NCBI RefSeq assembly: GCF_002946835.1
Contig: NZ_CP026652.1
Location: 3,224,001 to 3,288,000, forward strand
DNA length: 64,000 nucleotides
Reading direction: 5' to 3'
Source of the DNA: Streptomyces dengpaensis
GTDB taxonomy: Bacteria > Actinomycetota > Actinomycetes > Streptomycetales > Streptomycetaceae
In this document: positions 24,983 to 34,493 of the stretch, in pieces
How the letters are laid out: every line of letters begins with the position of its first letter
How positions within the stretch are numbered: the first letter of the stretch is position 1
Position numbers and translations under genes: made by a program
Notes under the pieces: model-generated
The model's input: only the letters and a program-made list of their open reading frames with translations
Databases searched by the model: none
What the model was told of the DNA's origin: nothing

Positions 24983-25089
24983 CGCGAGGCCTTGTAATGC
25001 CGCCCCGCGAGGGCTTGTGGCGCCGCCTCGCGAGGGTTTGCGGTGCCGTCCGCCGGAGCTTGTGGCACCGTCCGCGAGAACTTGTGCGG
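24983..25089. repeat. 22-23 bp imperfect tandem repeat array (4.7 units)
   Basis: Units begin at 24983, 25006, 25029, 25051 and 25073 with consensus CGCGAGGGCTTGTGGCGCCGTC; the last is partial. Unit length shifts from 23 to 22 bases. The array fills the divergent promoter gap between the cystathionine enzyme and the next membrane gene. No unique spacers separate the units, so it is not a CRISPR. Confidence 0.75.
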
Positions 25090-25132
25090 ACCAGGTTGGC
25101 CAATTGTCGGACCCGTCTGGTTCGCTTGAGGC

Positions 25133-26251
25133 ATGGAGATTCTCTGGGTCCTCTTGGCACTGGCCATGTTCAGCATGGTCCTGCTGCCGGTTCTCATGCG
25201 CAGGCGCGCGGGTATTCAGCAGGTCATGCCCGGCGATCCGGACGCCGCGGACCCGTCGAACTACGGGTTCCTGCGGCAGGAGGAGCTGGACATCCGCATG
25301 CCGGGCCCGGACCAGGACCTGCTGGACGTGCTGGACCTGGTCCAGCGCACGCAGGACTACCGCTCGGCATCGCAGCTGCTCGCGGGCACGGAGACGGCGG
25401 GCGAGCGGCGCTGGCAGCGGGTGCAGGCGTTCGCGGGCGCCGCGTCCGTCGAGCTGCAGCAGCGCCCCGGCGGGGTCAGCGAGACGCCCGGTGGGCAGTG
25501 GCTGCGGGTGTGGCGGGCCGAGCAGCCCAAGGACGCGGGCGGCGCGGCGGTGCACGCGGAGTTCCTGGTGCAGCAGGCGTGGCGTACGTCGACGCCGGGG
25601 ACGGACGAGTTCCGGATCATCATGGAGGAGGCGCGGGCCGCGTGCGGCGAGGCGGCGCTGCTGTCCCCCGGTGACCCGGTCCCGTACATCATCGAGCTGT
25701 CGGTGGCCCGCGGACTCGGCTACGAGCAGCCGGAGTTCGAGAAGCTCTGGCTGAAGATCCTGGACCGCGCGCCGTCCCACATGGGGGCGCATCTGGCGGC
25801 CCTGCACTACTGGTGCGAGAAGTGGCACGGCTCGCGTGAGGTCGCGTACTCCTTCGCGGAGGCAGCCGCGGCCCGCGCCCCCGAGGGCTCCCTGCTGGCC
25901 GCCATGCCCCTCTTCGCGGTCTTCGAGCACCTCCCCGAGGTGAACCTGGTCCGCGGCTTCTACCAGAGCGAGGTCGTGACGAAGGCGGTCCACGGCGCGC
26001 TCTTCGCGGTGCACGCGGCCCGCCCCGACGACCCGATGCTGGCCCACGTCCGCCACCTCCTGGTCTTCTTCCTCGTCCGCAGCGAGCGCTGGGCCGAGGC
26101 GATGAACCAGCTGGTGCACGTGGACGGCCACGTCGGCGCGCTTCCCTGGACCCTGACCTCCGACCCGGCCGCGGACTACGCGATATACCGGGCGCTGGCG
26201 GTGGCGGGGTACGAGGCGAACGGGGGGAACCCGGCGACGCTGCCGCACTGA
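25133..26251 (+). CDS. Conserved hypothetical membrane-anchored protein
   Basis: A 372-residue protein I do not recognise by name. Residues ~3-22 (ILWVLLALAMFSMVLLPVLM) form a single N-terminal signal-anchor followed by RRR, which places the rest in the cytoplasm. Residues ~60-350 are helical and look TPR- or DUF4034-like (for example FLVQQAWRTSTPGTDEFRIIMEEARAACGEAALLSPGDPVPYI). The ATG lacks a good Shine-Dalgarno, so the message may be leaderless. It is followed by msrA about 140 bases later on the same strand. No catalytic motif seen. Confidence 0.8.
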   Translation: MEILWVLLALAMFSMVLLPVLMRRRAGIQQVMPGDPDAADPSNYGFLRQEELDIRMPGPDQDLLDVLDLVQRTQDYRSASQLLAGTETAGERRWQRVQAFAGAASVELQQRPGGVSETPGGQWLRVWRAEQPKDAGGAAVHAEFLVQQAWRTSTPGTDEFRIIMEEARAACGEAALLSPGDPVPYIIELSVARGLGYEQPEFEKLWLKILDRAPSHMGAHLAALHYWCEKWHGSREVAYSFAEAAAARAPEGSLLAAMPLFAVFEHLPEVNLVRGFYQSEVVTKAVHGALFAVHAARPDDPMLAHVRHLLVFFLVRSERWAEAMNQLVHVDGHVGALPWTLTSDPAADYAIYRALAVAGYEANGGNPATLPH

Positions 26252-26392
26252 GGCGCGCGCCGGCCCGCGACAGAGAGCGGTCGCGCCGCGCGCGGCCGCA
26301 CAGGCCGGGCTGGGCTGAGCGCGCGGAATGCCGGAGGCGGTTCCCATGTTGATGCGGATGACCCCCCGCAACCCGTACCCCGTGGAGAGAGC

Positions 26393-27061
26393 ATGTTCCT
26401 GCACAGCCGTACACCGCAGCTGCCCACCCCCGAGCAGGCGCTGCGCGGCCGCCCCGAGCCGTCCTTCACGGTCCCCGAACGCCACACGGTCCTCGGCACC
26501 CCGCTCCTCGGCCCCTACCCCGAGGGCATGGAGATCGCCGACTTCGGCCTGGGCTGTTTCTGGGGCGCGGAGCGCAAGTTCTGGCAGCTCCCGGCGGGCG
26601 TGTACACGACCCTGGTGGGCTACCAGGGCGGCTTCACCGAGCACCCGACGTATGAGGAGGCCTGCTCGGGCCTGACGGGCCACACGGAGGCGGTCCGCGT
26701 GGTCTACGACCCGTCCGTGATCTCGTACGAGCGGCTCCTCAAGGTCTTCTGGGAGTCCCACAACCCGACCCAGGGCTTCCGCCAGGGCAACGACGTGGGC
26801 ACCCAGTACCGCTCGGCCATCTACACCCACACCCCGGCCCAGGCCGCCACCGCGGCCGCCTCCCGCGAGGCCTACCAGAAGGTCCTCACGGCCTCGGGCC
26901 ACGGCACGATCACCACGGAACTCCTCCCCGCCGAGGGCCGCACCTTCTACCCGGCCGAGGGCTACCACCAGCAGTACCTCGACAAGAACCCGGCGGGGTA
27001 CTGCGGGATCGGCGGGACGGGCGTGTCCTGCCCGATCGGTGTGGCGAAGGCGGACGGCTAG
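26393..27061 (+). CDS. msrA: Peptide-methionine (S)-S-oxide reductase
   Basis: A 222-residue enzyme that repairs methionine S-sulfoxide. Catalytic Cys55 in [14 protein letters not shown]; the family motifs [19 protein letters not shown] and QYRSAIY follow. A C-terminal Cys pair ([11 protein letters not shown]) supplies the recycling residues, so thioredoxin or mycoredoxin is the likely reductant. The ~45-residue N-terminal extension is common in actinobacteria. A short leader with GTGGAGAGAGC precedes the ATG. Confidence 0.95.
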   Translation: MFLHSRTPQLPTPEQALRGRPEPSFTVPERHTVLGTPLLGPYPEGMEIADFGLGCFWGAERKFWQLPAGVYTTLVGYQGGFTEHPTYEEACSGLTGHTEAVRVVYDPSVISYERLLKVFWESHNPTQGFRQGNDVGTQYRSAIYTHTPAQAATAAASREAYQKVLTASGHGTITTELLPAEGRTFYPAEGYHQQYLDKNPAGYCGIGGTGVSCPIGVAKADG

Positions 27062-27405
27062 CCGCTCCCGCCGGACGTCACGGCAACGCTGAGCGCGCTG
27101 CTCGCCGGGTACGACCCGGTGAGCAGCGCTCTGTATGCCCAGAGCGCCATGCGCTGTCGGCGGCGCGATGACCCGCCGGGTGCGTTAGCTGCCGCCGAGC
27201 CCCATACGGGGTCCTGCCACGATCGCCTCGTCGGGCGCAGTTCGGCGAGCGCATGCGTCACGGCTGTGTCAGTTCCGTCCCGGCACCGTGGTCGGGCGGC
27301 ACGTCGGCGGCGCCCTGCCCAACGGGGACTTCTCCTTCGGGCATGAGGACCTCCGCGCGAGCGGCCTCGATCCGGGCCCCCTGAACAGGACCGTCGCCAG
27401 GGACG
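27062..27405. other. Convergent gap with hairpins, no gene
   Basis: This is 344 bases between msrA and the convergent VOC gene. Two overlapping hairpins lie at 27091-27145; the remainder is GC-rich with only short frames lacking start signals. I see no gene that I can support. Confidence 0.5.
27091..27131 (+). terminator. Terminator-like hairpin after msrA
   Basis: GAGCGCGCTGCTCGCCGGGT pairs with ACCCGGTGAGCAGCGCTC across ACG, with one 2-base bulge and one G-T pair. A second stem (GCTCTG / CAGAGC, 27128-27145) shares its 3' arm, so two alternative folds are possible. It starts 30 bases past the msrA stop. Confidence 0.65.
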
Positions 27406-27798
27406 TCAGTCCGTGCCGCTTCCGTACGGCCTCGTCAGGATTTCCAGGTTGTGGCCGTTCGGGTCGTCGAAGTAGGCGCCGCGGCCGCCGTCGTTGGTGT
27501 TGATCTCGTTCACGATGCGGTGGAACGGGTCCGCCCAGTACGTGAGGCCGGACTCCTGGACGCGGGCGAGGATCTCGTCGAAGTCGGCCTCCGAGACCAG
27601 GAAGGCGTAGTGCTGGGGCGTGATCGGTGCGGCCGTGTCGGTGTCCATGTAGTCCAGCGTGACCCCGTTGGGGATCTGGACCGGGATGAACGGGCCGTAC
27701 TGCGGGCTCACTTCGAGGCCCAGGATGTCGGCCAGGAACTGCGCCGACGCCTTCTTGTCGCGGGCGGCGACGATCGTGTGGTTCAGCGCTATGGACAT
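27406..27798 (-). CDS. VOC family (glyoxalase/bleomycin-resistance fold) protein
   Basis: A 130-residue single-unit VOC protein: ALNHTIVAARDKKASAQFLADILGLE, HYAFLVSEADFDEIL, and GRGAYFDDPNGHNLEIL, giving the usual His/Glu metal ligands (N-terminal His, central His, C-terminal Glu). Members include glyoxalases, dioxygenases and resistance proteins; nothing here identifies the substrate. An AGGAGG-like sequence (GCGAGGAGGTCTTCGCG) precedes the ATG. Monocistronic and convergent with msrA. Confidence 0.88.
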   Translation of the reverse strand: MSIALNHTIVAARDKKASAQFLADILGLEVSPQYGPFIPVQIPNGVTLDYMDTDTAAPITPQHYAFLVSEADFDEILARVQESGLTYWADPFHRIVNEINTNDGGRGAYFDDPNGHNLEILTRPYGSGTD

Positions 27799-28006
27799 CG
27801 CGAAGACCTCCTCGCAGGAATCCGAGCCACCTTTTCAGACTAGGCAGCCCGCCTTCCCGGCCCCAAACCCTCCGCTGTGAACCCAAGGCAAGCCCTGCCT
27901 TGGGCGAACGTCAGACGTCAAACGCGGAAGGGCGCCCGACCAGCCGTACGACCGTTACGACGGCCGGCCTACGACGGGCGGGCGCCCCCCACACAACGAC
28001 CAAGAA

Positions 28007-29047
28007 CTAGATCGTGGCGGTGTCGATCACGAAGCGGTAGCGGACGTCGCTCGCCAGCACCCGCTCGTACGCGTCATTGATCTCGGACGCTCCGATCAGC
28101 TCGATCTCCGCACCGAAGCCGTGCTCCGCACAGAAGTCCAGCATCTCCTGGGTCTCCTGGATACCGCCGATGCCGGAGCCCGCGAGGGTCTTGCGTCCGC
28201 TGATCACCGAGAAGAGGTTGAGCGAGACGGGCTCCTCGGGCGCGCCCACGTTCACGAAGGCGCCGTCCGTCTTCAGCAGGGACAGGAACTGGTCCAGGTT
28301 CAGCGGAGCCGAGACCGTGGACAGGACCAGGTCGAACGTGCCGGCCAGCTCCTCGAAGGTCTTCGGGTCACTGGTGGCGTAGTAGTGGTCGGCGCCCAGC
28401 TTCAGGCCGTCCTCCTGCTTGCGCAGGGACTGGGAGAGCACGGTCACCTCGGCACCGAGCGCGTGCGCGATCTTGACGCCCATGTGACCGAGGCCGCCCA
28501 TGCCGAGGATGGCGACCTTCTTGCCGGGGCCGGCGTTCCAGTGCTTGAGCGGGGAGTACGTGGTGATGCCGGCGCAGAGCAGCGGGGCGGCCACGTCGAG
28601 AGACAGACCGTCGGGGATGCGGACGGTGTAGTTCTCGTCGACGACGATCTTCTGGGAGTAGCCGCCGTAGGTGGGCTCCCCGTTCTTGTCGAGGGCGTTG
28701 TACGTGCCGACGTTGCCGTTGGCGCAGTACTGCTCCAGGCCGGCCTTGCAGTTCTCGCACTCGCGGCAGGAGTCGACCATGCAGCCGACGCCCACGCGGT
28801 CACCGGCCTTGAACTTGGTGACGCCGGAGCCGACCTCGGAGACGACGCCGGCGATCTCGTGGCCGGGCACCATCGGGAAGATGGCCTCGCCCCAGCCCTC
28901 GCGGGCCTGGTGGATGTCCGAGTGGCAGATGCCGGCGAACTTGATGTCGATCAGGACGTCGAACTCGCCGACCTCACGACGCTCGATGGTGGTGCGCTCC
29001 AGCGGAGCCTTGGCGGCGGGAGCGGCGTACGCAGCGACAGTGGTCAT
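28007..29047 (-). CDS. NAD(P)-dependent zinc alcohol dehydrogenase
   Basis: A 346-residue medium-chain dehydrogenase of the cinnamyl-alcohol/YahK group. Catalytic zinc ligands C41 (GICHSD) and H63-E64 (VPGHE), structural zinc cysteines C94, C97, C100 and C108 ([16 protein letters not shown]), and the nucleotide-binding [18 protein letters not shown]. It is predicted to interconvert broad aldehydes and alcohols using NADPH. GGAGAACCCCGGC precedes the ATG at 29047. Its leader contains a 9-bp inverted repeat (29075-29101), and an XRE regulator is divergent from it; such pairs usually mean local control. Confidence 0.93.
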   Translation of the reverse strand: MTTVAAYAAPAAKAPLERTTIERREVGEFDVLIDIKFAGICHSDIHQAREGWGEAIFPMVPGHEIAGVVSEVGSGVTKFKAGDRVGVGCMVDSCRECENCKAGLEQYCANGNVGTYNALDKNGEPTYGGYSQKIVVDENYTVRIPDGLSLDVAAPLLCAGITTYSPLKHWNAGPGKKVAILGMGGLGHMGVKIAHALGAEVTVLSQSLRKQEDGLKLGADHYYATSDPKTFEELAGTFDLVLSTVSAPLNLDQFLSLLKTDGAFVNVGAPEEPVSLNLFSVISGRKTLAGSGIGGIQETQEMLDFCAEHGFGAEIELIGASEINDAYERVLASDVRYRFVIDTATI

Positions 29048-29074
29048 GCCGGGGTTCTCCTCAGGAGAGATCTT

Positions 29075-29101
29075 GTACCTGGTTGCCTTCCGACCAGGTA
29101 C
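29075..29101. promoter_or_regulatory. Inverted repeat in alcohol dehydrogenase leader
   Basis: GTACCTGGT and ACCAGGTAC are perfect 9-bp arms 9 bases apart, 28 bases upstream of the dehydrogenase start. It is a candidate operator for the divergent XRE protein. Another repeated motif, TCTGCGTACG-(A/T)-CCG, occurs twice nearer the regulator gene (about 29145 and 29191). Confidence 0.55.
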
Positions 29102-29218
29102 GTCGTCCAGACTGCCGTGGCTCACGCGGTTTACCCAGGCCACGGTTCTGCGTACGTCCGCTGGTCCTACCACTGGCGGGGTCAGGCTTCTCTGCGTACG
29201 ACCGTGAATACTGGACGT

Positions 29219-30109
29219 ATGGACGAACAGCCGGGGCAGCCGCTGGACCGGCGTGCCGAGCTCAGTGAGTTCCTGCGCACCCGCCGGGCCCGGCTGAAGC
29301 CTGAGGACGTGGGGTTGCCGGACTACGGGCGGCACCGCCGGGTGCCCGGGCTGCGCCGCGAGGAGCTGGCGCAGCTGGCCGGGGTGTCCGTCGCGTACTA
29401 CACCCGCCTCGAGCAGGGCAACGGGCGGAACGTCTCGGCGGAGGTGCTCGACGCGATCGCGCGTGCGCTGCGGCTGACGGATGCCGAGTATGCGCACCTC
29501 ACGCACCTCGCCAAGCCGAAGCAGCACAAGAAGAAGCAGCCGGCTCGGCCGCAGCAGGTGCGAGGCGCCTTGCGGCAGCTGCTCGACACGTTCGAGGGGG
29601 TTCCGGCGTACGTCGTCGGGCGCCGGGCGGACATCCTCGCGTGGAACCGGATGGCCGCGGCCGTCTTCGGGGACTGGTCGGAGCTGCCTCCGCAGGAGCG
29701 GAACTGGGCTCGGTTGGTGTTCCTCAAGCCCGATTACCACGATCTGTTCGTGGACTGGGAGCAGAAGGCGATCGACATCGTGTGCCAGCTGCGCATGGAC
29801 GCGGGGTGCCATCCGGACGATCCGCGCCTGTCGGCGCTGGTGGGGGAGCTGTCCGTGAAGAGCGGGGACTTTCGGCGGTTGTGGGCCACGCATGACGTGA
29901 AGGAGAAGACGCACGGGGAGAAACGGCTGCGGCATCCGTTGGTGGGTGATCTGGCGCTCCAGTTCGAGTCGTTCCAGGTGACGGGTGACAGTGAGCTGGC
30001 GCTGGTCACGTATCACGCGGAGCCGGGGTCCGCCTCCGCGGAGGCGCTGCGGCTGCTGGCCTCCTGGGGCACCGACGCCACGCGCGCGGGCACGGCTTCC
30101 CCGCAGTAG
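29219..30109 (+). CDS. XRE-type regulator with MmyB-like ligand domain
   Basis: A 296-residue regulator. N-terminal helix-turn-helix (~45-75): [27 protein letters not shown]-terminal ~120-285 is the MmyB-like domain: [61 protein letters not shown], associated with binding fatty acids or similar ligands. ATG at 29219 is the first start in a convincing domain context. In this family the regulator often controls the divergent oxidoreductase, here the zinc alcohol dehydrogenase. Confidence 0.92.
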   Translation: MDEQPGQPLDRRAELSEFLRTRRARLKPEDVGLPDYGRHRRVPGLRREELAQLAGVSVAYYTRLEQGNGRNVSAEVLDAIARALRLTDAEYAHLTHLAKPKQHKKKQPARPQQVRGALRQLLDTFEGVPAYVVGRRADILAWNRMAAAVFGDWSELPPQERNWARLVFLKPDYHDLFVDWEQKAIDIVCQLRMDAGCHPDDPRLSALVGELSVKSGDFRRLWATHDVKEKTHGEKRLRHPLVGDLALQFESFQVTGDSELALVTYHAEPGSASAEALRLLASWGTDATRAGTASPQ

Positions 30110-30111
30110 GG

Positions 30112-30213
30112 TTTCGCTCCCGCCGCCCCTGCCCATTCCCGTACCTGGGGGCTGCCGCTCCCAGAACCCCGCTTGTCGCGCTTCGCGCTCATCCTCAAAC
30201 GCCGGACGGGCTG
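30112..30213 (-). repeat. Streptomyces dispersed repeat, copy B
   Basis: Minus-strand copy of the repeat seen at 16.0, 47.4 and 59.7 kb: CAGCCCGTCCGGCGTTTGAGGATGAGCGCGAAGCGCGAC..., then a CTGGGAGCGGCAGCCCCCAG hairpin and the GGGGCGGCGGGAGCG end. It lies at the convergent 3' ends of the XRE regulator and the subtilisin gene. Confidence 0.75.
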
Positions 30214-30234
30214 AAACCTTCCAGCCCGTCCGGC
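30201..30234. terminator. Bidirectional terminator hairpin
   Basis: GCCGGACGGGCTG and CAGCCCGTCCGGC form a perfect 13-bp stem with an 8-base loop between two convergent genes, 8 bases from the subtilisin stop. One arm is the end of repeat copy B; the other looks like a partial second, inverted, copy end. Confidence 0.8.
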
Positions 30235-30241
30235 CGTCGCG

Positions 30242-33200
30242 TCACTTCCCGTAGTACGCGTTGTAGATCGAGATCGTCGACTTGTTCCCCTTCTTGTCGG
30301 CGATCTTGGCGTGGAACGAGATGCCCTTGCCCTTCGCCGGGTTCTTGAAGGTGATCTTTCCGTTCCTGACGTCGAGCTTGGTCCATGTCTGGCCGTAGTC
30401 GTACGACACGTACACGGACAGGGACTTGAGGTTCGAACCGGCGGCCGCGCCCTGGACGGTGACCGGGATGGTGACCTTCTCGTCGGCGGGCCCGCGGCTG
30501 TCGAGGCCGAGGGAGGCGCCGAAGCGGGCCGTGGAGACCGGCAGCTTCGCCGTGTCGGCCTTCTTGGAGCGGAACGTCCAGCTCGCGTCGATCCGGGTGG
30601 AGGCCGCGGCCACCTTCACGGAACGCTTGATGGACGTGGTCAGCTGGTACGCCGCGTCCGCGTCCGGCACCTTGAACTGGCCGCTGCCGTCGAGCGGATC
30701 GTCGGTCTCGGCGACCTTGGTGCCGTTGCGGTACAGGGTCGTCCTGACCGAGGTGTAGACGGACGAGCCGGCGTGCGACTGGCCGTCGGCGAACATCGGC
30801 AGATACCCGTTGATGTACGAGCCGTCGCGGTAGACGCCGTACAGACCGCCCGTCTTCGGGCCGAAGACACCGGTGTTGAACGTCTTCGTGTAGCTCTTGC
30901 CCGCCGAGAAGGTCTGCGGGTCGCCCAGCGTGTAGAAGGCCTCGCCGACCGGGAAGCCGTCGGCGTCCTTGCCGCCGTACTGCTCGAAGTCGAGGCTCCA
31001 CTGGACCTGGTCGCCGGTGGACACGTACAGCGTGCGCGTGCCCGGCAGCTTCCGCTCGACGCCGACTCCGAAGGAGACGTCATCGGGCAGGAAGCCGAAC
31101 GCGGTGACCGACCCCGTCTTGCCGGAGGCCGCGGCGCCCAGGTTGGTCTTCACCGTGGCCAGTTCGCTCGCCTTGTAGTGCTTGACGTGCGCGCCGCGCA
31201 GCCTGGTGACCTTGCCGCCGGTGAACACGTCGTACTCGGCGTCGTCCCCCTTGGCCCACGTGCCGGACCAGCTCTGGGACAGCCCGGAGGAGACCGCGGG
31301 GCCGATGTGGCCGACCCGCAGGTCCTGGAAGGATTCCATGCCGACGCCGTAACCGACGCCCGCGGGGTCGTACGCGTAGGAGACCATCGCCGCCAGCTGC
31401 TTCGCCCGGGTGTCCGGCACCGTGATGTCGGCGGACTTGGCGGCGTTCTGGTCGACGGTCACCGTGGTGTTCTTGGTGACGCTCAGCTTGGGCTGGACCA
31501 GCCAGTCGACGCCTCCCTCAGCATTGGTGAGGTCCTTCACCAGCTGGGAGTTGAAGAGGTAGTCGCCCCTGGGCACCCGGATGGTCTCCGTGGTCGCGGT
31601 GCCCTGCGTGAAGAAGGTCCGGCCCTCGGCCAGACCCGTGTAGGCGGACAGGTCCGTGAGGTGGATGGGCGTCTCACCCGCGCGGTGGACGTACTGCACC
31701 GTGACGTCGTACGACTCCACCTCGCGCTGCACGGCCGCCGCCGTCCGTACCGACTGGCCGCCGCCCGTGGCCGTCACGTAGGCCGCGTACGCGCCGTCCG
31801 TGGTGCCGCCCAGCTTGGTGTTGACGGTGACGTCCACCGCGGCCTTGCCGCCCGCGGGGACCTTCACCGTCTTCGCGCCGAGCGTGAAGAAGCCCGAAGG
31901 AGCCGCCTGGCCCTTGGGGTTGGTGGCGGTCGCCGTGAGGGTGAGGGTGGCGTCGGTCTTGCCGAGGTTCCGGTAGGTGAGCTGCCTGGTCACCGGCTTG
32001 TCGTCGGTGTGCGGCCACTGCTGGACGCCGAAGCTCACCGAGTCCGGGTCGGCGATCACGGACTGCTTGATCGCCTTGTCGACCTGGATCCGGCCCGAAC
32101 CCTGCTGGAACGGCGTGTACGCGCCGCCCTTCGCGGAGCCGGTCAGCGCGCCCTTGAGCTCGGCGAACGTCCAGTCGGGATGCTGCTGCTTGAGGATCGC
32201 CGCCGCGCCCGCGACATGCGGAGTCGCCATCGACGTACCGGAGATCGTCAGATAGCCCGGGGGCTTCTGGCCGACCTCCTTCTCGATGAGACTGCCCGGG
32301 GCGGCGGCCGCCGTGATGTCCACGCCGGGCGCGGTCACGTCCGGCTTGATGGCACCGTCGAGGCCGGGGCCACGGCTGGAGAAGGACGCCAGTTGGTCCT
32401 TGTCGTCGACCGCGCCGACGGTGAGCGCGTCGGCCGCGCTGCCCGGGGAGCCGACGGTCTGCTCGCCGAAGTCGCCGTCGTTGCCGGCCGCGACGGCGAA
32501 GAGGATGCCCTTTTCCTCGGAGAGCTTGTTGACCTCGGCTTCGAGCGGGTCGGTCGCCGGGGTGTCGCCGCCGCCCAGGCTGAGGTTGACGACATCGGCG
32601 CCCTGCTCGGCGGCCCACTCCATGCCCGCGAGGATGGACGAGTCGTCGCCGTAGCCGTCGTCGCTGAGGACCTTGCCGTTGAGGAGCTTGGCGCCGGGCG
32701 CGACGCCCTTGAACGTGCCGTTCGACTTCGCGCCCGTGCCCGCCGCGATCGAGGCGACGTGCGTGCCGTGCCCGAACTTGTCGGTGGCATCGGCGGACGT
32801 GGAGAAGTTCTTCGCCGCGACCACTTGGTCCTTGAGGTCCGGGTGGGTCGCGTCCACGCCCGTGTCGAGGACGGCGATCTTGACGCCCTTGCCGTCGTAC
32901 CCGGCCGCCCACGCCTTCGGGGTGCCGATCTGCGGGACCGACTTGTCGAGGCTCGCCTTGCGGACGCCGTCCAGCCAGACGTGCGCGATACCGGAGGCGG
33001 TGCTGCCGCCTTCGGTGACCGCCGACCAGAGCTCCGCCGCGTCCTGCCGCGGCGTGAGCAGCGCGTCCGCGTTCAGCGACTTCAGGGTGCGGCGGAGCGT
33101 GCCCGCCTCACGGACGTCCGCCTTGGCGGCCGTCGCTGCCCCCTGGTAGCCGACGATGAGCTTCAGGCCCCGCTTCTGGGAGTTACGGGTCTTGCTCAAC

Positions 33201-33538
33201 TCGGTGACGTCGAAGAGCCGCTGGTCGAGCTTGCCGGTGGCTATCAGGCGCTGGGCGTCGGCCGGCACGACGAGCGTGTGGCCGTCCGCCTTACGGATCG
33301 TCACCGGTATGCGGTCGCGGCCCTTGGCACGCTCGAAGCCGACGACGCGGCCCTTCGCGTCGACGGCCACCCGGTCACCGGTGATCAGCGTGATGTGCTG
33401 CTTGGCCGTGAGCCGGTGCTGTCCGGCCGCCGATGCGCCGCTCGCGCGCTCCGCCTTCGCCGACGCCGGGCTGGTCATTCCCGCCGCCAGGGCCACGGCC
33501 GCAGCCGTGGCGATGGTCGCCGCGCACGCTCTTTTCAT
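30242..33538 (-). CDS. Secreted subtilisin-type (S8) serine protease
   Basis: A 1098-residue exported protease. Signal peptide ~1-27 (MKRACAATIATAAAVALAAG ... SPASA). A pro-region runs to ~200, then an S8 catalytic domain with an intact triad: D225 (VLDTGVD), H257 (GHGTHVAS) and S436 (SGTSMATPH), with oxyanion N353 (AAGND). After ~455 come ~640 residues of beta-sandwich/Fn3-like modules, ending in YNAYYGK, which may bind substrate or cell wall. It is much longer than simple subtilisins but normal for large Streptomyces S8 proteases. ATG at 33538 is chosen because it begins the signal peptide. It has a long leader with a strong hairpin. Confidence 0.94.
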   Translation of the reverse strand: MKRACAATIATAAAVALAAGMTSPASAKAERASGASAAGQHRLTAKQHITLITGDRVAVDAKGRVVGFERAKGRDRIPVTIRKADGHTLVVPADAQRLIATGKLDQRLFDVTELSKTRNSQKRGLKLIVGYQGAATAAKADVREAGTLRRTLKSLNADALLTPRQDAAELWSAVTEGGSTASGIAHVWLDGVRKASLDKSVPQIGTPKAWAAGYDGKGVKIAVLDTGVDATHPDLKDQVVAAKNFSTSADATDKFGHGTHVASIAAGTGAKSNGTFKGVAPGAKLLNGKVLSDDGYGDDSSILAGMEWAAEQGADVVNLSLGGGDTPATDPLEAEVNKLSEEKGILFAVAAGNDGDFGEQTVGSPGSAADALTVGAVDDKDQLASFSSRGPGLDGAIKPDVTAPGVDITAAAAPGSLIEKEVGQKPPGYLTISGTSMATPHVAGAAAILKQQHPDWTFAELKGALTGSAKGGAYTPFQQGSGRIQVDKAIKQSVIADPDSVSFGVQQWPHTDDKPVTRQLTYRNLGKTDATLTLTATATNPKGQAAPSGFFTLGAKTVKVPAGGKAAVDVTVNTKLGGTTDGAYAAYVTATGGGQSVRTAAAVQREVESYDVTVQYVHRAGETPIHLTDLSAYTGLAEGRTFFTQGTATTETIRVPRGDYLFNSQLVKDLTNAEGGVDWLVQPKLSVTKNTTVTVDQNAAKSADITVPDTRAKQLAAMVSYAYDPAGVGYGVGMESFQDLRVGHIGPAVSSGLSQSWSGTWAKGDDAEYDVFTGGKVTRLRGAHVKHYKASELATVKTNLGAAASGKTGSVTAFGFLPDDVSFGVGVERKLPGTRTLYVSTGDQVQWSLDFEQYGGKDADGFPVGEAFYTLGDPQTFSAGKSYTKTFNTGVFGPKTGGLYGVYRDGSYINGYLPMFADGQSHAGSSVYTSVRTTLYRNGTKVAETDDPLDGSGQFKVPDADAAYQLTTSIKRSVKVAAASTRIDASWTFRSKKADTAKLPVSTARFGASLGLDSRGPADEKVTIPVTVQGAAAGSNLKSLSVYVSYDYGQTWTKLDVRNGKITFKNPAKGKGISFHAKIADKKGNKSTISIYNAYYGK

Positions 33539-33625
33539 TTGTCTGCGCAAGTCTCCCCCTGGAGATGTGGTCCGGATGAATTCCCGATTCATCCGGCCGG
33601 GGGACATCCCGCACGCATGCGCGTG

Positions 33626-33660
33626 CACCCCCCGGAATACGCAAGTATGCCCGGGGGGTG
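33626..33660. promoter_or_regulatory. Strong inverted repeat in protease leader
   Basis: CACCCCCCGG and CCGGGGGGTG are perfect 10-bp arms 15 bases apart; the spacer itself holds ATAC-GCAA-GTAT, so the whole folds into one long stem. It lies about 90 bases before the protease start, between it and the ABC ATPase gene end. It may be a leader structure, an operator or a terminator/attenuator. Confidence 0.5.
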
Positions 33661-33742
33661 ATCGACCGCTCAATAGAGAGGTGACAGTGAAGAGTTGACG
33701 GAGTTGTTCCGCTCCGCTCCCGCGCTCCCCTTTTGCACTCCT

Positions 33743-34426
33743 TTATGCTCCCGCGTTCTCCTTGACAGTGATCCGGCCCTTGCGGATCGTCGCAAGCCGC
33801 GGCGCCTTCTGCGCTATCGCTGAATCGTGCGTGACCATGATGAAAGTGAGCCCGTGCTCCTTCCACATGGCCTCCAGTACGTCCATGATCTCGTCGCGCA
33901 TCGACTCGTCGAGGTTTCCGGTGGGTTCGTCGGCGAGCAGCACCTTCGGCTGCTTGACCAGGGCTCGGGCGATGGCGACGCGCTGCTGCTGGCCGCCGGA
34001 CAGCTCGGCGGGCAGATGCCCGAGCCGCTCGGCCAGCCCCACCGACTCCAGTGCCGCGGCGGCCCGTTCGCGCCGTTCCCTCGTTTTCACACCGAGGGGT
34101 ACGAGGGCGGTCTCGACGTTCTCCTGGGCGGTGAGCGTGGGAATCAGGTTGAAGCTCTGAAAGACGAAACCGATGTTCTCGCTGCGCACCCTGGTGAGCT
34201 TCGCCTCGGACAGTCTCGCCATGTCCGTGCCGTCGAGTTCGACACTCCCGGCGGTCGGGCGGTCGAGCCCGCCGAGCATCTGGAGAAGGGTCGACTTTCC
34301 GCCACCGGTGGGGCCCTGGATGACAAGCCGGTCGCCGTCCCCGATCGTCAGATCGATTCCGGCGAGCGCGTCGACCGTTTCCTTGCCCCGCGTATAGCGC
34401 TTGGTGACGCCTCTGAGTTCGTACAT
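33743..34426 (-). CDS. LolD/MacB-type ABC ATPase
   Basis: A 227-residue ATPase. Walker [12 protein letters not shown] (Gly where Ser is common), signature [15 protein letters not shown], Walker [13 protein letters not shown], and H-loop FIMVTHD, all typical of the LolD/FtsE/MacB branch, which powers mechanotransmission rather than substrate passage through the membrane. It pairs with the FtsX-like permease encoded 67 bases upstream. CAGGAGTTGCACC precedes the ATG. Roles include efflux and envelope lipoprotein or peptide signalling. Confidence 0.93.
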   Translation of the reverse strand: MYELRGVTKRYTRGKETVDALAGIDLTIGDGDRLVIQGPTGGGKSTLLQMLGGLDRPTAGSVELDGTDMARLSEAKLTRVRSENIGFVFQSFNLIPTLTAQENVETALVPLGVKTRERRERAAAALESVGLAERLGHLPAELSGGQQQRVAIARALVKQPKVLLADEPTGNLDESMRDEIMDVLEAMWKEHGLTFIMVTHDSAIAQKAPRLATIRKGRITVKENAGA

Positions 34427-34493
34427 GGTGCAACTCCTGGGATACGTAAGTGCGGTGCGTAAGGGGGCGGGGAGTAGGTACGGGGGGCGGGGC

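Noticed and set aside
22818..25089. Possible CRISPR arrays at the two 23-bp tandem repeats
   Set aside because: Units abut directly with no unique spacers, only three to five copies, and no cas genes nearby.
24944..25132. SAM riboswitch upstream of the cystathionine enzyme
   Set aside because: No conserved riboswitch core is visible; the region is a tandem repeat array.
27269..27886. Second gene overlapping the VOC protein on the same strand
   Set aside because: It is the wrong frame of the VOC gene, Arg/Pro-rich, with no motif.
30311..33661. Open frame of over 1100 codons on the plus strand opposite the subtilisin
   Set aside because: It is a shadow frame of low complexity; the minus strand has an intact Asp-His-Ser triad and signal peptide.
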